From assembly GCF_002775205.1 (NCBI RefSeq), contig NC_036445.1:2934802-2998801 (forward strand): a DNA stretch of 64,000 nt. The letters are read 5' to 3'. The DNA comes from Xiphophorus maculatus (Eukaryota; Chordata; Actinopteri; Cyprinodontiformes; Poeciliidae). Of this stretch, positions 51,156 through 61,480 are shown one piece after another. Position numbers and translations under genes: made by a program. A model generated the notes under the pieces. That model made no database searches. It was not told where the DNA came from and saw only the letters and a program-made list of their open reading frames with translations. Every line of letters begins with the position of its first letter. The stretch's first letter is position 1.

Positions 51156-51635
51156 CTTACTTTGTGAAGTAATAAGACTAAAAAGTAAAGAGTGTTTTTG
51201 TCTTTGTAGGTCAGCAAGTTAGACCTATTTCAGAAAAGCTGTGGAGGAAGTAAAGCTGCTGAATGTCTTAGAGGGTAATAACGTGGAAATCATTAACCAA
51301 TGTTTAAGGAAACAGACGTGTGCATACTGCTGGAATGATGAGGTGAGATAGAAAATATTTCACACCAAATGATATTTATTCCCATAGGTTTGTGTCCAAA
51401 TGCATGTCCATTACACATCAAAGATCAATAAAGAGAGAGAGAAAAACAGAGAACACACTGGCTCTATTTAGAGGAGATGTTTAGGTGCCCTCTCCCTGGC
51501 CACTGGATCCTCACAGATAAGTCACAAAATTATGTTTACACATACCATGTTACTGTCAGCAAAACCCAGTTTTGTTCTGTTCTAAATCTGTTTACAGAAT
51601 ATTATCACAGTATCCCAACTGTTCTTGTAACAGGT
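51156..51635. other. Upstream flank of gene E
   Basis: This should contain the 5' UTR and promoter of the - strand gene E. No clear TATA element was chosen. The outer retroelement inserted about 480 bp upstream of the gene E start codon. Confidence 0.4.
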
Positions 51636-51943
51636 TGTCAGGATCTGTGTTTTTCTGTGTTTATTTAGAGTTTTCTGTGTCCTTTAGTCTCTTCGTTGTC
51701 CTGTCCTCCCCTTGATTGTTCCCAGGTGTGTCTCGTCTCTGTGATTACCCTCCCGTGTATTTAACTCCACCTGTGTTCTTTGTTCCTCGTCGGGTCCTCG
51801 TCTACGTCTAGTCTATTCGTTGTCAGTGTTTCCTTGTGCCTGCTGCTTGTTCCTGGACTTATTCACCATTAAAATCATCATTTTCATCCCACCTGGGTCT
51901 ACAGCGTCTGCCTCACCACTCTCACCACCCGCACATTATGACA
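51636..51943 (+). repeat. 5' LTR of outer element
   Basis: 308 bp, TG...CA ends, with TATTTAA near 51762-51768 (possible TATA) and ATTAAA near 51869 (possible poly(A) signal). No difference from the 3' LTR was seen on reading both. Confidence 0.95.
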
Positions 51944-51997
51944 GAAGGACCCGACCAGGACGAACGGTGAGGCACGCTAATTTTTTAGTTTTACATC

Positions 51998-52580
51998 ATG
52001 GACCCAGAAGATATAAAGGAGCTGACGGAAACGATCAGCGAGTATAAGGAGGCGATGGCCAAGCCGTACGCTGCCATCCGACGGCTCGGTTTCGCCATCC
52101 GCTTGGGGCTCCTGTTGGACTACTGGGTTCCTCGCTTTCCGCACCCGGGGTTGGTGGAGTTGCAGAGGGAGGCAGAGTGGGAGCGTATGGCGGCTCTAGC
52201 CGTCATGGCTGGCGAACCTCTGCCTCCCAAGCCGCACAGTCTCTCCGCCAGCCCGGATCCAGCTCCAGCTCCGGGACCAGCACCCCCAACCGGTGCGGCC
52301 GGCGCACCCGAGGCCTCAGCCGGCGTTCCAGCCGGCGCACCGCAGGCCGAATCAGCCGGCGTTCCAGCCGGCGCACCGCAGGCCGAATCAGCCGGCGTTC
52401 CAGCCGGCGCACCCCAGGCCGAATCAGCCGGTGTTCCAGCCGGCGCACCCCAGGCCGCCCGGAGACAGCGACGTGAGCCGCCGGTGGACCCGGCCCCTCG
52501 TCGCCTTCCGGAGCTGTCACCTCCGCTGCCGGTTCCCAGGCTCCGCTGCGGCTCGCCCCCGCAGCCGGTTCCCAGGCTTC
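51998..52580 (+). CDS. Gag-like protein of outer element, first part (interrupted)
   Basis: The frame opens at ATG 51998, 55 bp after the 5' LTR. The first 85 or so residues are non-repetitive (start MDPEDIKELTETIS, then a helix-rich stretch with LGLLLDYWVPRF), like the N-terminal part of a retrotransposon Gag. From about residue 90 it is Ala/Pro-rich, with a 12-residue (36-bp) unit AGVPAGAPQAES repeated four times (52315-52460). The nested element enters after 52580. Beyond that point the frame runs 8 codons into the inner LTR and stops, so the present product is truncated (202 residues). By phase arithmetic the same frame resumes at 60291. Confidence 0.75.
52315..52460 (+). repeat. 36-bp coding tandem repeat
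   Basis: Four near-identical in-frame units of GGCGTTCCAGCCGGCGCACC plus 16 bp, encoding AGVPAGAPQAES. Confidence 0.9.
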
Positions 52581-53371
52581 TGTTAAAGAAAAATGATTAT
52601 TTTTAATGCTTGATACAGTTAATCTACGACATGTGTAACAGTTATAGCCAACACTCTTATTTGGAACAGTTTTCTGTGGAGCATGTGGGAGCTGACAATG
52701 GCAGACAGGCAGGCAGGGCCCTTTGTCTCCCCCACACCAGAGCAATAAAATTTACAATGGGAGAAGGGACTTCGGAGGTGTCTGTGAAATCTCATCTTAG
52801 GACGTTTGGCGCCAGGGATCTTCCGTATCAGGCAGAGATGACCACGGGGTAGTCCGCCCTCTGCTTAGATAAAAAACAGGCACCTTTGCTATAAATCAGG
52901 AAGTCCCAACTTTCTTTGGGGGCCTGAGGGAGTTCTAATTGGACGAAGAACGGAGCGCCTTTTTTGCATATATTAAATAGGGAAACTCCTCTTCTGTTTA
53001 AAAACTCCAGGCCAGAAAACAAGAGAGAGTTTTTTTCCATCTTTTTACTCCACGTTGGGCGCCTTTGTCTGTCTTATGTGTTTTGTGTTTGTCTGTCTTT
53101 CCCTCGTGTGTTTTTATTTTCATGAGAAAATGCATATCTCTGTATCTCTGCAACTTTGTTGTCGATTGCTCTGTATGAGATTAAAACTCCGTGATCTGTG
53201 ACGTCAACACGTTTTGTTGTTGTTTCGTTTTTAGCAGCACGCGGTCGCTCCACGTCGCCCACTGAGAGCGTCACTCGCCAAGGACTCGGAAGATCCCGGG
53301 CAAGATTAAAGAGGATAAAGAGCCAAACGTTTTGTCCAATGCTAGCATTAAATGATCCTCATTTTTTAATA
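52581..53371 (+). repeat. 5' LTR of inner element
   Basis: Begins TGTTAAAGAA and ends TTTTTTAATA, an imperfect inverted pair with TG...TA rather than TG...CA ends. TATAAA stands at about 52890 and a further TATATTAAATA at about 52969. AATAAA occurs at about 52744 and ATTAAA at about 53180. The transcription start cannot be fixed by reading. Confidence 0.95.
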
Positions 53372-53373
53372 TT

Positions 53374-53391
53374 TGGGGGCTTCGTCCGGTT
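53374..53391 (+). promoter_or_regulatory. Primer-binding site of inner element (tRNA-Pro-like)
   Basis: Two bases after the LTR comes TGGGGGCTTCGTCCGG. It matches the tRNA-Pro primer site known from murine-leukaemia-type viruses except for one inserted T and differences in the last bases. The two-base gap (TT) after the LTR is also as in that group. Confidence 0.7.
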
Positions 53392-53565
53392 CTGGAATCT
53401 TGGCGGGTGGCGGTCTCTCCCTGATCGATCCGTCCGGCTGGTGCGGTAAGACGTTTTTTAATTACTCTTTTGTTGTGTGCAGCCACGCGGAGTCTCGGAG
53501 CTGCAAGGGTGGATAGTTTTGCTCTTAAAAGAGTCTGTTGTTAGTTATAATTGGAATTTAACGAT

Positions 53566-53996
53566 AGCCTGCGGTAGGCTTTGAGTGTGTGGTACACGTA
53601 AGAACAGCGAATCGTGGCGGATTCAGACGTAGGATTTTGCGCTCCCTCCGTCGTAAAAGCTGGGTTTTCTTAAGTTTATGTCTTTTTCCCTGGAGACCCA
53701 TGGCTGTGCTCCTTAAAGAAAGAAATTTAGCGATTGTGTATTTAGAATAACCTGGGGTAGGTTTATTGAGTGTTTGGTACACTTTATTAGTGTTTGGCAC
53801 ACTTTAAAAATAGCTTGCGGGAAGCTTTGGAAATGGCCTGCGGTAGGCTTTAGGAATCAAGTATTAGTGTGGGGTACACTTTAAGAGAATCTGAGGTAGA
53901 TTCTGGGAAATAATCTGAGATAGATTTTGAGAAATAGTCTGCGGTAGACTTTAAATTAGCTTGCGGGAAGCTTTGGAAATAAGCCTGCGGGAGGCT
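53566..53996 (+). ncRNA. Array of 13 covarying 15-nt hairpins in the inner-element leader
   Basis: Thirteen 15-nt units fold as 5-bp stem, 5-nt loop, 5-bp stem. Starts: 53566, 53584, 53749, 53769, 53789, 53812, 53835, 53866, 53888, 53912, 53936, 53958, 53982. Examples: AGCCT-GCGGT-AGGCT, AGCTT-GCGGG-AAGCT, AATCT-GAGGT-AGATT, AGTCT-GCGGT-AGACT, AGTGT-TTGGT-ACACT, AACCT-GGGGT-AGGTT. Stem positions 2, 3 and 4 change between units in matched pairs. Exceptions: the first pair is mismatched in the 53584 unit and G-U in the 53835 unit. Twelve of thirteen loops have GG at positions 3-4. Spacing is 18-31 nt except for one gap (53599-53748). The position between primer site and any gag start suggests RNA packaging or dimer function; that is inference. 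Confidence 0.85.
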
Positions 53997-55876
53997 TTGA
54001 TATGGTGCATCTTTTATTTTTTTGGCCGGCATTTTATTTTTCCCCGTCTGTCTGTTACGTTTGTCTGAAAACGTGTTTGTGTTCTCTCTGTGTGTGCTGC
54101 TTTGTGTGCCGGCTGCCGTGGAAGTGCGCTGTTTGTCCTCAGAGTTTTGTGTGTGCGTATGTGTGTCTGCGTGTCCGTGTGTGTGCGCGTGCACGAGTTC
54201 GGGCTGGCTGTGTGTTTCAGCAGAGTGTTAAGTTGTTTGAATAGCGCTGTGTGTGTGAATTTGCATTGATTTTGCTGCGTTTTTATTGTGAAGTTATTAT
54301 GGACACTGAGTTGCGACACGTGCTGTACGCTATTTTATGGTCGGGGTTCGTAGACGAGTCTTAACGGGGAAAGTAGAACGATGGCGAAAACGTGGTCGTT
54401 TAGTTTAAAAAATAAATAATTAAATAAATAAAATAGGAGTTAAGTACATAAAAACTGGTACCAGGAAACAAAATTATTGGTTGTGGTTTGATTTTAACGT
54501 AACTTTGAGATCTCTCTTTTTAAAACGTGCACGGGGAATTAAAAGGTTCCTGACGATTGGAGTTTAAAATTAATTAAATTGACACATGAAAATATGTTAA
54601 TAAAACATTGGACAATTCCTGAAGCTTCAGTAAATTTCATATAAACTTTAGTAAAATTGATATAAATTACAGTAAAATTTGATAGAATAATGACCACAGA
54701 CTGACACTTGGGGACTGATGAAATTCTGACTGACTATGAAACCTGGCCGGATGTGTGTTTTGTGTTTTCTGTAACATGTTTTGTGTTTTTGTATTGTGTT
54801 GCAATTCATGTTGGTGTGAGAGAGTGTGTGATTGGAGATAAAATACCACTGGGTATTTCATGTCATATAAAATACAGAGCAATTTTTTAGTGCTGTTATG
54901 TGGTGCAAAATTTCCAGTTTTTACAAACATCCTCTGTGTTAACTTGGACTAAATTATTAGATTAAGCGATAACAGCAGTAAAATGTGACCTGCAGTGTAA
55001 AGTTTGGAAGGCGATTAAAGGATAGAATCTTGATAAAATAAATCATCTGCACAAATTGAAAATAAATTATGGGTTCTGAGGTTAAATAAATGAATAAATA
55101 AATAAATAAAATAAGAAAGAATAAGCCAAGAAAATTAAGTCACAGAGGATTGTAGAAATGCTGTCTTGGCAAATTAATAGATAAATACATGAATAAAGTG
55201 AATGAATAAATAGCTAAATACATGTCTGATTAGGTAGAGAAATAAATAAAATAAAAACTGTGTATAGAATTATGCACTAAAATAGTAGATAAAAATGTTG
55301 ATAGAATGAAATACAATTAGCTACATGGGGACTTTTAAAATGGGTACAGGATACAGACAAAAACGAAGTTTTTTGGAGAAACAGGTTCTACCTGTAAGAG
55401 GAATTGCTCAGATAACAACAAACTGCAATATGCAACTGACTCCAGATATTTTCATAATCAGTCTTTTTCAAACAGACCAAAACTTTAAGATAGATAAAAT
55501 ATTGTTAAATCTACAAGTTTAACTGATAATTAGACAGGATAAATAGAAGTCACTCTCTTGTTAAATAGAAATTGATTAAATATAGAAAAGTTTGCTAAAA
55601 TTTACAAATTTGTTGTTGAAGGATAATATTAAGTTTGAAATACCTTATGGGTTCATGGTAAAGATCATGTGGAACTTTTGTAGAGAATAATGTGGACAAG
55701 GGGACTTGCAGCCCCCCCTTGCAGCCGCTCCAGGAGGGCCACAGAGCTGGGCTGTAACTGCTACCCCCACTAGATTCAACTAATTAACATGTGAAGCCTC
55801 CTTGCATACCACTAATTTTAAGTGCGAAGCAACCTCTGCTCACAGGAGTTCAGCAAGGGAGCACCAGCAGCTGTGA

Positions 55877-56095
55877 GGCAAATTATACTCTCTCCCATCG
55901 TTTACAGTACTGCCTGACAAAATATCTGCATGTAAGTTCATTTTAAAAGTAGAAGGAACTAAAACATATCTGATGATTCCAGTGCCAAAGCCTAATAAAG
56001 AATTAGGTGTTCCTCCTGAAATCCTTATCGGCTCTCTTCCTGCCATAAAATCAGCCCCTCCAAGAGGTGAGGGAGGGGTTTTATGGTGGGCTTAG
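55877..56095 (+). other. Open stretch inside the inner element, possible relic
   Basis: This stretch is open for 72 codons without an ATG near its start, including VPKPNKELGVPPEIL, less AT-rich than its surroundings. It might be a remnant of a retroviral gene but matches nothing I can name. Confidence 0.2.
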
Positions 56096-59000
56096 GAATT
56101 TGTTTTGTGCTCTGGCAGAAGAGGTTGCTCGGATAAGTGTAGTGACTTTAAAAATACAACTTATAAACTTTAAAAATACAAAAGGATTTAATTTTTTTTT
56201 TTCCTAAGGACCATAGAGATTGGCTGTTTAAATTTTAGGGTATTGTTTCACATTATAGATTATAGGAAGGAGTAGAGAGTCTTTTCTCATCACATAAGAC
56301 AGGATTTTTGATGCAGTTTGGTTTCCTAGCTTTAGTGAAACATTTTCTCTTTAAAGTAGATAGTTTAAACAAGCAAATACATAGTGCGTAAGGAATAATG
56401 TGGAAAATGTTAAATATAAGTTTTTAGCGTCGAAACACTGAGTCAACTGTCACACGCTGACACTCTTGGTAATAATTTTCTGTTTTCCTCTCATATTACT
56501 TTATATATTGAGTAGTGAGTGGTTTAGATTTTATCTTTAAATTTGTTTTCATTAGTCTGACTTTTTATTTAGCTATTTGTGTCAGTTCTTTGTCTATTTG
56601 TTAAATATAACAAATTACTTTCTTTCTTTTGAGTCACCAGTTTCCTCTTGACCCGTTCGAAAGGGAAGGGGGAAATTTGGTCTTTAGTTTATTTTTTTTT
56701 CATTTGTAGATGTAGTGATATACTGACCAGTATTTTAGGATTTTGTGTTTAATTACCCCTTAGTGTGTTAATGGTCTGATCAGCCGTTATCTAAGTTCCC
56801 CTCATGTCTTGTTAGGTCAGTTTGTGCTTACGTCGTTCTGTTATTACCTGTGTTGTTTTTTGTTTTGTTGATTTCAGTAGGGGCCCAATTTATTATTTTT
56901 GGATTTTCTTTGTTAACTGTGTTTGAATTTTTTCTTCAACGTCTCTCTGGTTCGTTTATGCCAAACCTTCGCAGAGTCTTAATTGGTACACATGTTTTGT
57001 CAAACTCTGCTGAAATTTTTTGAGAAGTTTTCTACAACGACTTATTTGATAATCATGACAGTAAAATTGAATACTGAGTTTTAAAACTGAAATGTGAAAT
57101 GTTTTTTGAAAATAGCAATCTTGAAGGTTTGAAGCATGCTAACATAAATTGTTCTGTTTGTTTTGAAATGTTTGCCTGTTAGGACGGGGCAGCATTGAAT
57201 ATGGGTGGATTTTTCTCAGCTAAAATAATAACCCTGTTTCATCAACATCGTTATTTCACATACTTGAAATAGTGATACATTAGTCAGTAATGTATCAAAG
57301 GGGGAGAAGATGTATGGGTTCATCTTTTATAATACTTAAACAAATTTTTGAAGAACATGTCTGATCTGTGCTACACATAAAAGTGAAAGGAAAGATATTG
57401 TCTGGTGAAATATGTGCTTATTTTAAATGGATTTGAGTTGTTCTCCATTAAAAGATGTTCTGATTATGGGCTAAAGCATTTTGAAATCAATAGAAAAATT
57501 TATAGTGATATGAAGCATATTTTGGTTAATTAACTTGGGAAAATAATTATAGAAATTACAAATATTATTGTGTCAGCCATTTTCAGAGCATTAATTTAAT
57601 GGAGCATGAATGTTTTACGAAATGTTTTGAAGAATCTGTTCTTGATTAAAGTTATCACTAATCAGTAAAAGTACACAAGGTGGGATTATAATGATTTTTC
57701 TAAACTTGATTTTGATTTTTGATTTGCATCCATTTAAAACGATTTTGAATAAAACTTTAAATTCGACGACGAGTAAAAGCCGAGGTGAAAATTGGTATAT
57801 TTTGAAAATGTTTGGATTTCTTAAGGCATACATTTACATTATAATTTCTCCAGGTTTAATTTTTTGAATTTTGTTTGAGAAACGCATGTAAAATGATTTA
57901 GACAAATAACCGATAAGATCTAGTTTGTTCTATAAAAGTAATTTAAACGGGACAGTTTAATTCACAGTGATTTTCATTTTTTGATGGTAAATGTAAGCTT
58001 TACAACTACATTTTTAGGTTTTTGTGTTTGTTTTGTTTCGTTTGTTTGATCCTATTGGTACAAGATTGGTTTAAGAAAAGATCTGCATTTGTTTAATATT
58101 CTGGCAAAACGTTACTTTGGAAACATGTCTTTTGAAGCGGGTGATTACAAGGTTTTGCTGTTTTCCATCGGGTAGGAACAATAGTTTAACATAATAGAAA
58201 CGTAAATTGAAGGGATCACATCCACCGTTTGATGAACAGAACTGGACAAAGTAGGAGATAAGGCCTCACGGGATGAGTTGCTCGTGGTTTTTGCACACGC
58301 AGACTGCCCTGGAGTTTTGAGCTCCAGGTGGGACTTTGGACTCTGTCACACGAGCTGTTGTCATGCGAGGCGGGGGTGGGGCTGCTTGGAGGAGCGGCTT
58401 CACACTTATTTCGAAGATAGCAGCCACAGAGCCACGAGCGTTGGAGGATTCACTTGAACACACAGTGAATTGAAGATGTTTGTGTTAAATACACAAATGA
58501 ATGATGCTTTTGAAAAATCTGATCTCTGTTTTGTCGTTTCAGTTTGGTTTCCTGGTGCCCTGTGGATGTGGTCTCATTCAAACTCTGCGTTCTTTGATAA
58601 AAAGGATTAAAATAATTTCCCCGGATGGAAAATAACAAGACAAATTTATTTTTAGGTGAAACCATCGTTTGATTATGCTGACAGTAATGCGGATGATAGT
58701 AAAGAATGTTGTCAGTGTGTTTCTGATGCTAATGACACTCATGTTGTAACAAAATGTCTGTTTTAATAACCTGTGACAGGTCGTTTCCTAGGATCTAATT
58801 TCCTCACGAGGGGATTTCACTTTCTTTTGAAACTCACGGTTATATTGGCATAATAATCCAATTTTCAGTGAGCAACGGACGCTAAGGTGGAAACTTGAGG
58901 TTTCCAACCGAGGAGTTCAGGCTGCAAGAGGATCGACATTGATTTTTATTGCGCGTTTTTTCGTTCGTTATGAACTCTGAAAAGGACTTTCGTTTCGTTT

Positions 59001-59155
59001 TTGCGCGCATTTTTGAACATTTCCTGACGAAGACTTCATATTTTTTAAGAGACTGTCGATGGACATTAAAAAAAAAAAAAAAAAACAGAAAAAGACGAGC
59101 AGCAGATTGTAACTTTGTGTGTTTCTCATTTTGGCAGATTGTAATTTTGTGGTGA

Positions 59156-59356
59156 ATGTTGTCCTTTAAGTTGCAGACATTTCTTACTAATTTTTCTATG
59201 TATGTTCCTGTTTTATTTTTTTTCATTTTATACTTTGGGTTTTGTTTGTCCTGTGTTTTTGGTTCTATTGTGATAATTTTGTTTTATGATTTTATTTTTG
59301 GGAGGATAAGTATTTCTTACCCTTGGGTTTTGTTTAAAAAGGGGGACTGGATATAA
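59156..59356 (+). other. Hydrophobic open frame before the polypurine tract
   Basis: A 66-codon frame with a long hydrophobic run lies where the membrane end of an env gene is expected in a retrovirus. The region is T-rich, which alone gives hydrophobic codons, so this may be chance. Confidence 0.2.
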
Positions 59357-59495
59357 TTAGGGTACGTCACTCTTTTGGTTTTCATTTTTTGGTTTTTTTC
59401 GTTTTTCTTTTAATTTAATACACAGTTTTTGGCTCTGTATTAGAAGGCTTAATCAATTTTAGTGAGGTCTGTTTTTCAGACCTCAAAAGGGGGAC
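59335..59495 (+). promoter_or_regulatory. Polypurine tract of inner element and an upstream second copy
   Basis: AAAAGGGGGAC at 59485-59495 directly precedes the 3' LTR and fits the plus-strand primer. A near copy, AAAAAGGGGGACTGG, lies about 150 bp upstream at 59336-59350. It may be a second initiation site or the trace of a small duplication. Confidence 0.65.
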
Positions 59496-60286
59496 TGTTA
59501 AAGAAAAATGATTATTTTTAATGCTTGATACAGTTAATCTACGACATGTGTAACAGTTATAGCCAACACTCTTATTTGGAACAGTTTTCTGTGGAGCATG
59601 TGGGAGCTGACAATGGCAGACAGGCAGGCAGGGCCCTTTGTCTCCCCCACACCAGAGCAATAAAATTTACAATGGGAGAAGGGACTTCGGAGGTGTCTGT
59701 GAAATCTCATCTTAGGACGTTTGGCGCCAGGGATCTTCCGTATCAGGCAGAGATGACCACGGGGTAGTCCGCCCTCTGCTTAGATAAAAAACAGGCACCT
59801 TTGCTATAAATCAGGAAGTCCCAACTTTCTTTGGGGGCCTGAGGGAGTTCTAATTGGACGAAGAACGGAGCGCCTTTTTTGCATATATTAAATAGGGAAA
59901 CTCCTCTTCTGTTTAAAAACTCCAGGCCAGAAAACAAGAGAGAGTTTTTTTCCATCTTTTTACTCCACGTTGGGCGCCTTTGTCTGTCTTATGTGTTTTG
60001 TGTTTGTCTGTCTTTCCCTCGTGTGTTTTTATTTTCATGAGAAAATGCATATCTCTGTATCTCTGCAACTTTGTTGTCGATTGCTCTGTATGAGATTAAA
60101 ACTCCGTGATCTGTGACGTCAACACGTTTTGTTGTTGTTTCGTTTTTAGCAGCACGCGGTCGCTCCACGTCGCCCACTGAGAGCGTCACTCGCCAAGGAC
60201 TCGGAAGATCCCGGGCAAGATTAAAGAGGATAAAGAGCCAAACGTTTTGTCCAATGCTAGCATTAAATGATCCTCATTTTTTAATA
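59496..60286 (+). repeat. 3' LTR of inner element
   Basis: This copy is offset 6915 bp from the 5' LTR with no difference noticed. It is preceded by AAAAGGGGGAC and followed by target duplication CTTC. Confidence 0.95.
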
Positions 60287-60290
60287 CTTC

Positions 60291-61315
60291 GCTGCGGCTC
60301 GCCCCCGCAGCCGGTTCCCAGGCTTCGCTGCGGCTCGCCCCCGCAGCCGGCCCCGAGGCTCCGCTCCGGCTCACCTCCAGCCGGCGCACCCGAGGCCGAA
60401 TCAGCCGGCGTTCCAGCCGGCGCACCTTCCGAGACTCCCAGTGTTCCTTCCGAGACTCCCAGTGTTCCTTCCGAGACTCCCAGTGTTCCTTCCGAGACTC
60501 CCAGTGTTCCACCCGAGACCGAGACTCCCTGCGTTCCACCCGAGACTCCCTGCGTTCCACCCGAGACTCCCTGCGTTCCACCCGAGACTCCCTGCGTTCC
60601 ACCCGAGACTCCCTGCGTTCCACCCGAGACTCCCTGCGTTCCACCCGAGACTCCCTGCGTTCCACCCGAGACCGAGACTCCCTGCGTTCCACCCGAGACC
60701 GAGACTCCCAGTGTTCCACCCGAGACCCCCAGCGTTCCGACCGAGACCCCCTGTGCTCCACCAGAGACCCTGCCTCGGGGGGCTCGTCGTCGCCGTCTGT
60801 GGGCGGTCCCCGGGACTCATCGCCACCTCCAGCGCCGCGGACGGCCGCCGGACCGCCTCCGTGGTTCCCGCCTCCAGCGCCGCGGACGGCCGCCGGACCG
60901 CCTCCGTGGTTCCCGCCTCCATGGTTCCCGCCTCCAGCGCCACGGACGGCCGCCGGACCGCCTCCGTGGTTCCCGCCTCCAGCGTCGCGGTCGGCCGCCG
61001 GACCGCCTCTGTGGTTCCCGCCTCCAGCGCCGCGGTCGACCGCCGGACCGCCTCCGTGGTTCCCGCCTCCAGCGCCGCGGACGGCCGCCGGACCGCCTCT
61101 GTGGTTCCCGCCTCCAGCGCCGCGGACGGCCGCCGGACCGCCTCCGTGGTTCCCGCCTCCAGCGCCGCGGACGGCCGCCGGACCGCCTCCGTGGTTCCCG
61201 CCGCCGCGGTCGACCGCCGGACCGCCTCCGTGGTTCCCGCCTCCAGCGCCGCGGACGGCCGCCGGACCGCCTCTGTGGTTCCCGCCTCCTTTGCCTCCGC
61301 CCACCCTGTGGGTAG
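60291..61315 (+). CDS. Gag-like protein of outer element, second part (interrupted)
   Basis: This is the continuation of the frame from 51998 in the same phase (codon starts at positions equal to 2 modulo 3), ending with a stop at 61313-61315. The uninterrupted protein would have had about 535 residues. Parts are: CGSPPQP repeats (60291-60360); four SETPSVP and about ten ETPCVPP heptads (60425-60770); then about ten 15-residue units RLQRRGRPPDRLRGS (60830-61290), each with an RGRP core like an AT-hook. No zinc knuckle is present, so the Arg-rich repeats may serve for nucleic-acid binding; this is inference. At present it is separated from its start codon. Confidence 0.65.
60425..60770 (+). 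repeat. 21-bp coding tandem repeat
   Basis: In-frame heptad units: first four of GAGACTCCCAGTGTTCCTTCC type, then about ten of the variant with CTGCGTTCCACCC. Some units carry an extra 6-bp GAGACC duplication. Confidence 0.9.
60795..61295 (+). repeat. 45-bp GC-rich tandem repeat
   Basis: About ten units of 45 bp beginning CCTCCGTGGTTCCCGCCTCC, a few shortened (for example at 60920 and 61200). Because the unit is a multiple of three and lacks stops, several frames on both strands stay open across it. Only the frame linked to 51998 is credited as coding. Confidence 0.9.
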
Positions 61316-61480
61316 TTTTTTGTTGTTTTTGGACTCTTGGCCCTCCCTGTGTTTCCGCCCACGATGGTGGGTTGTTTTTTGTTTTTCTGGACTCTGGCCC
61401 CCCGTCCAGCGCCCCTCCGCCCACCCTTGTTGTGTTTTTGTTTTGTGGGCGTCTGGTAGCCGCCCTTGAGGGGGGGGTAC

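Larger units (their letters stand above)
52581..60286 (+). mobile_element. Endogenous-retrovirus-like element without coding capacity (inner element)
   Basis: The LTRs (52581-53371 and 59496-60286, 791 bp) look identical and are flanked by the 4-bp duplication CTTC (52577-52580, 60287-60290). A primer-binding site resembling the tRNA-Pro type, a structured leader and a purine tract are in the expected places. The interior (53372-59495, 6.1 kb) has no open frame above about 115 codons on either strand, and no readable protease, RT or integrase motif was found, so gag, pol and env are absent or beyond recognition. A 4-bp duplication and Pro-type primer site are typical of gammaretrovirus-like elements. 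The identical LTRs show recent movement, necessarily with proteins supplied in trans. Confidence 0.9.

Noticed and set aside
53850-54319. CA/TG-rich frames with His/Thr-rich products
   Set aside because: Low-complexity GTGTGT sequence in the leader of the inner element.
59525-60189. Paired short frames identical to those at 52610-53274
   Set aside because: They are the two copies of the inner LTR, not duplicated genes.
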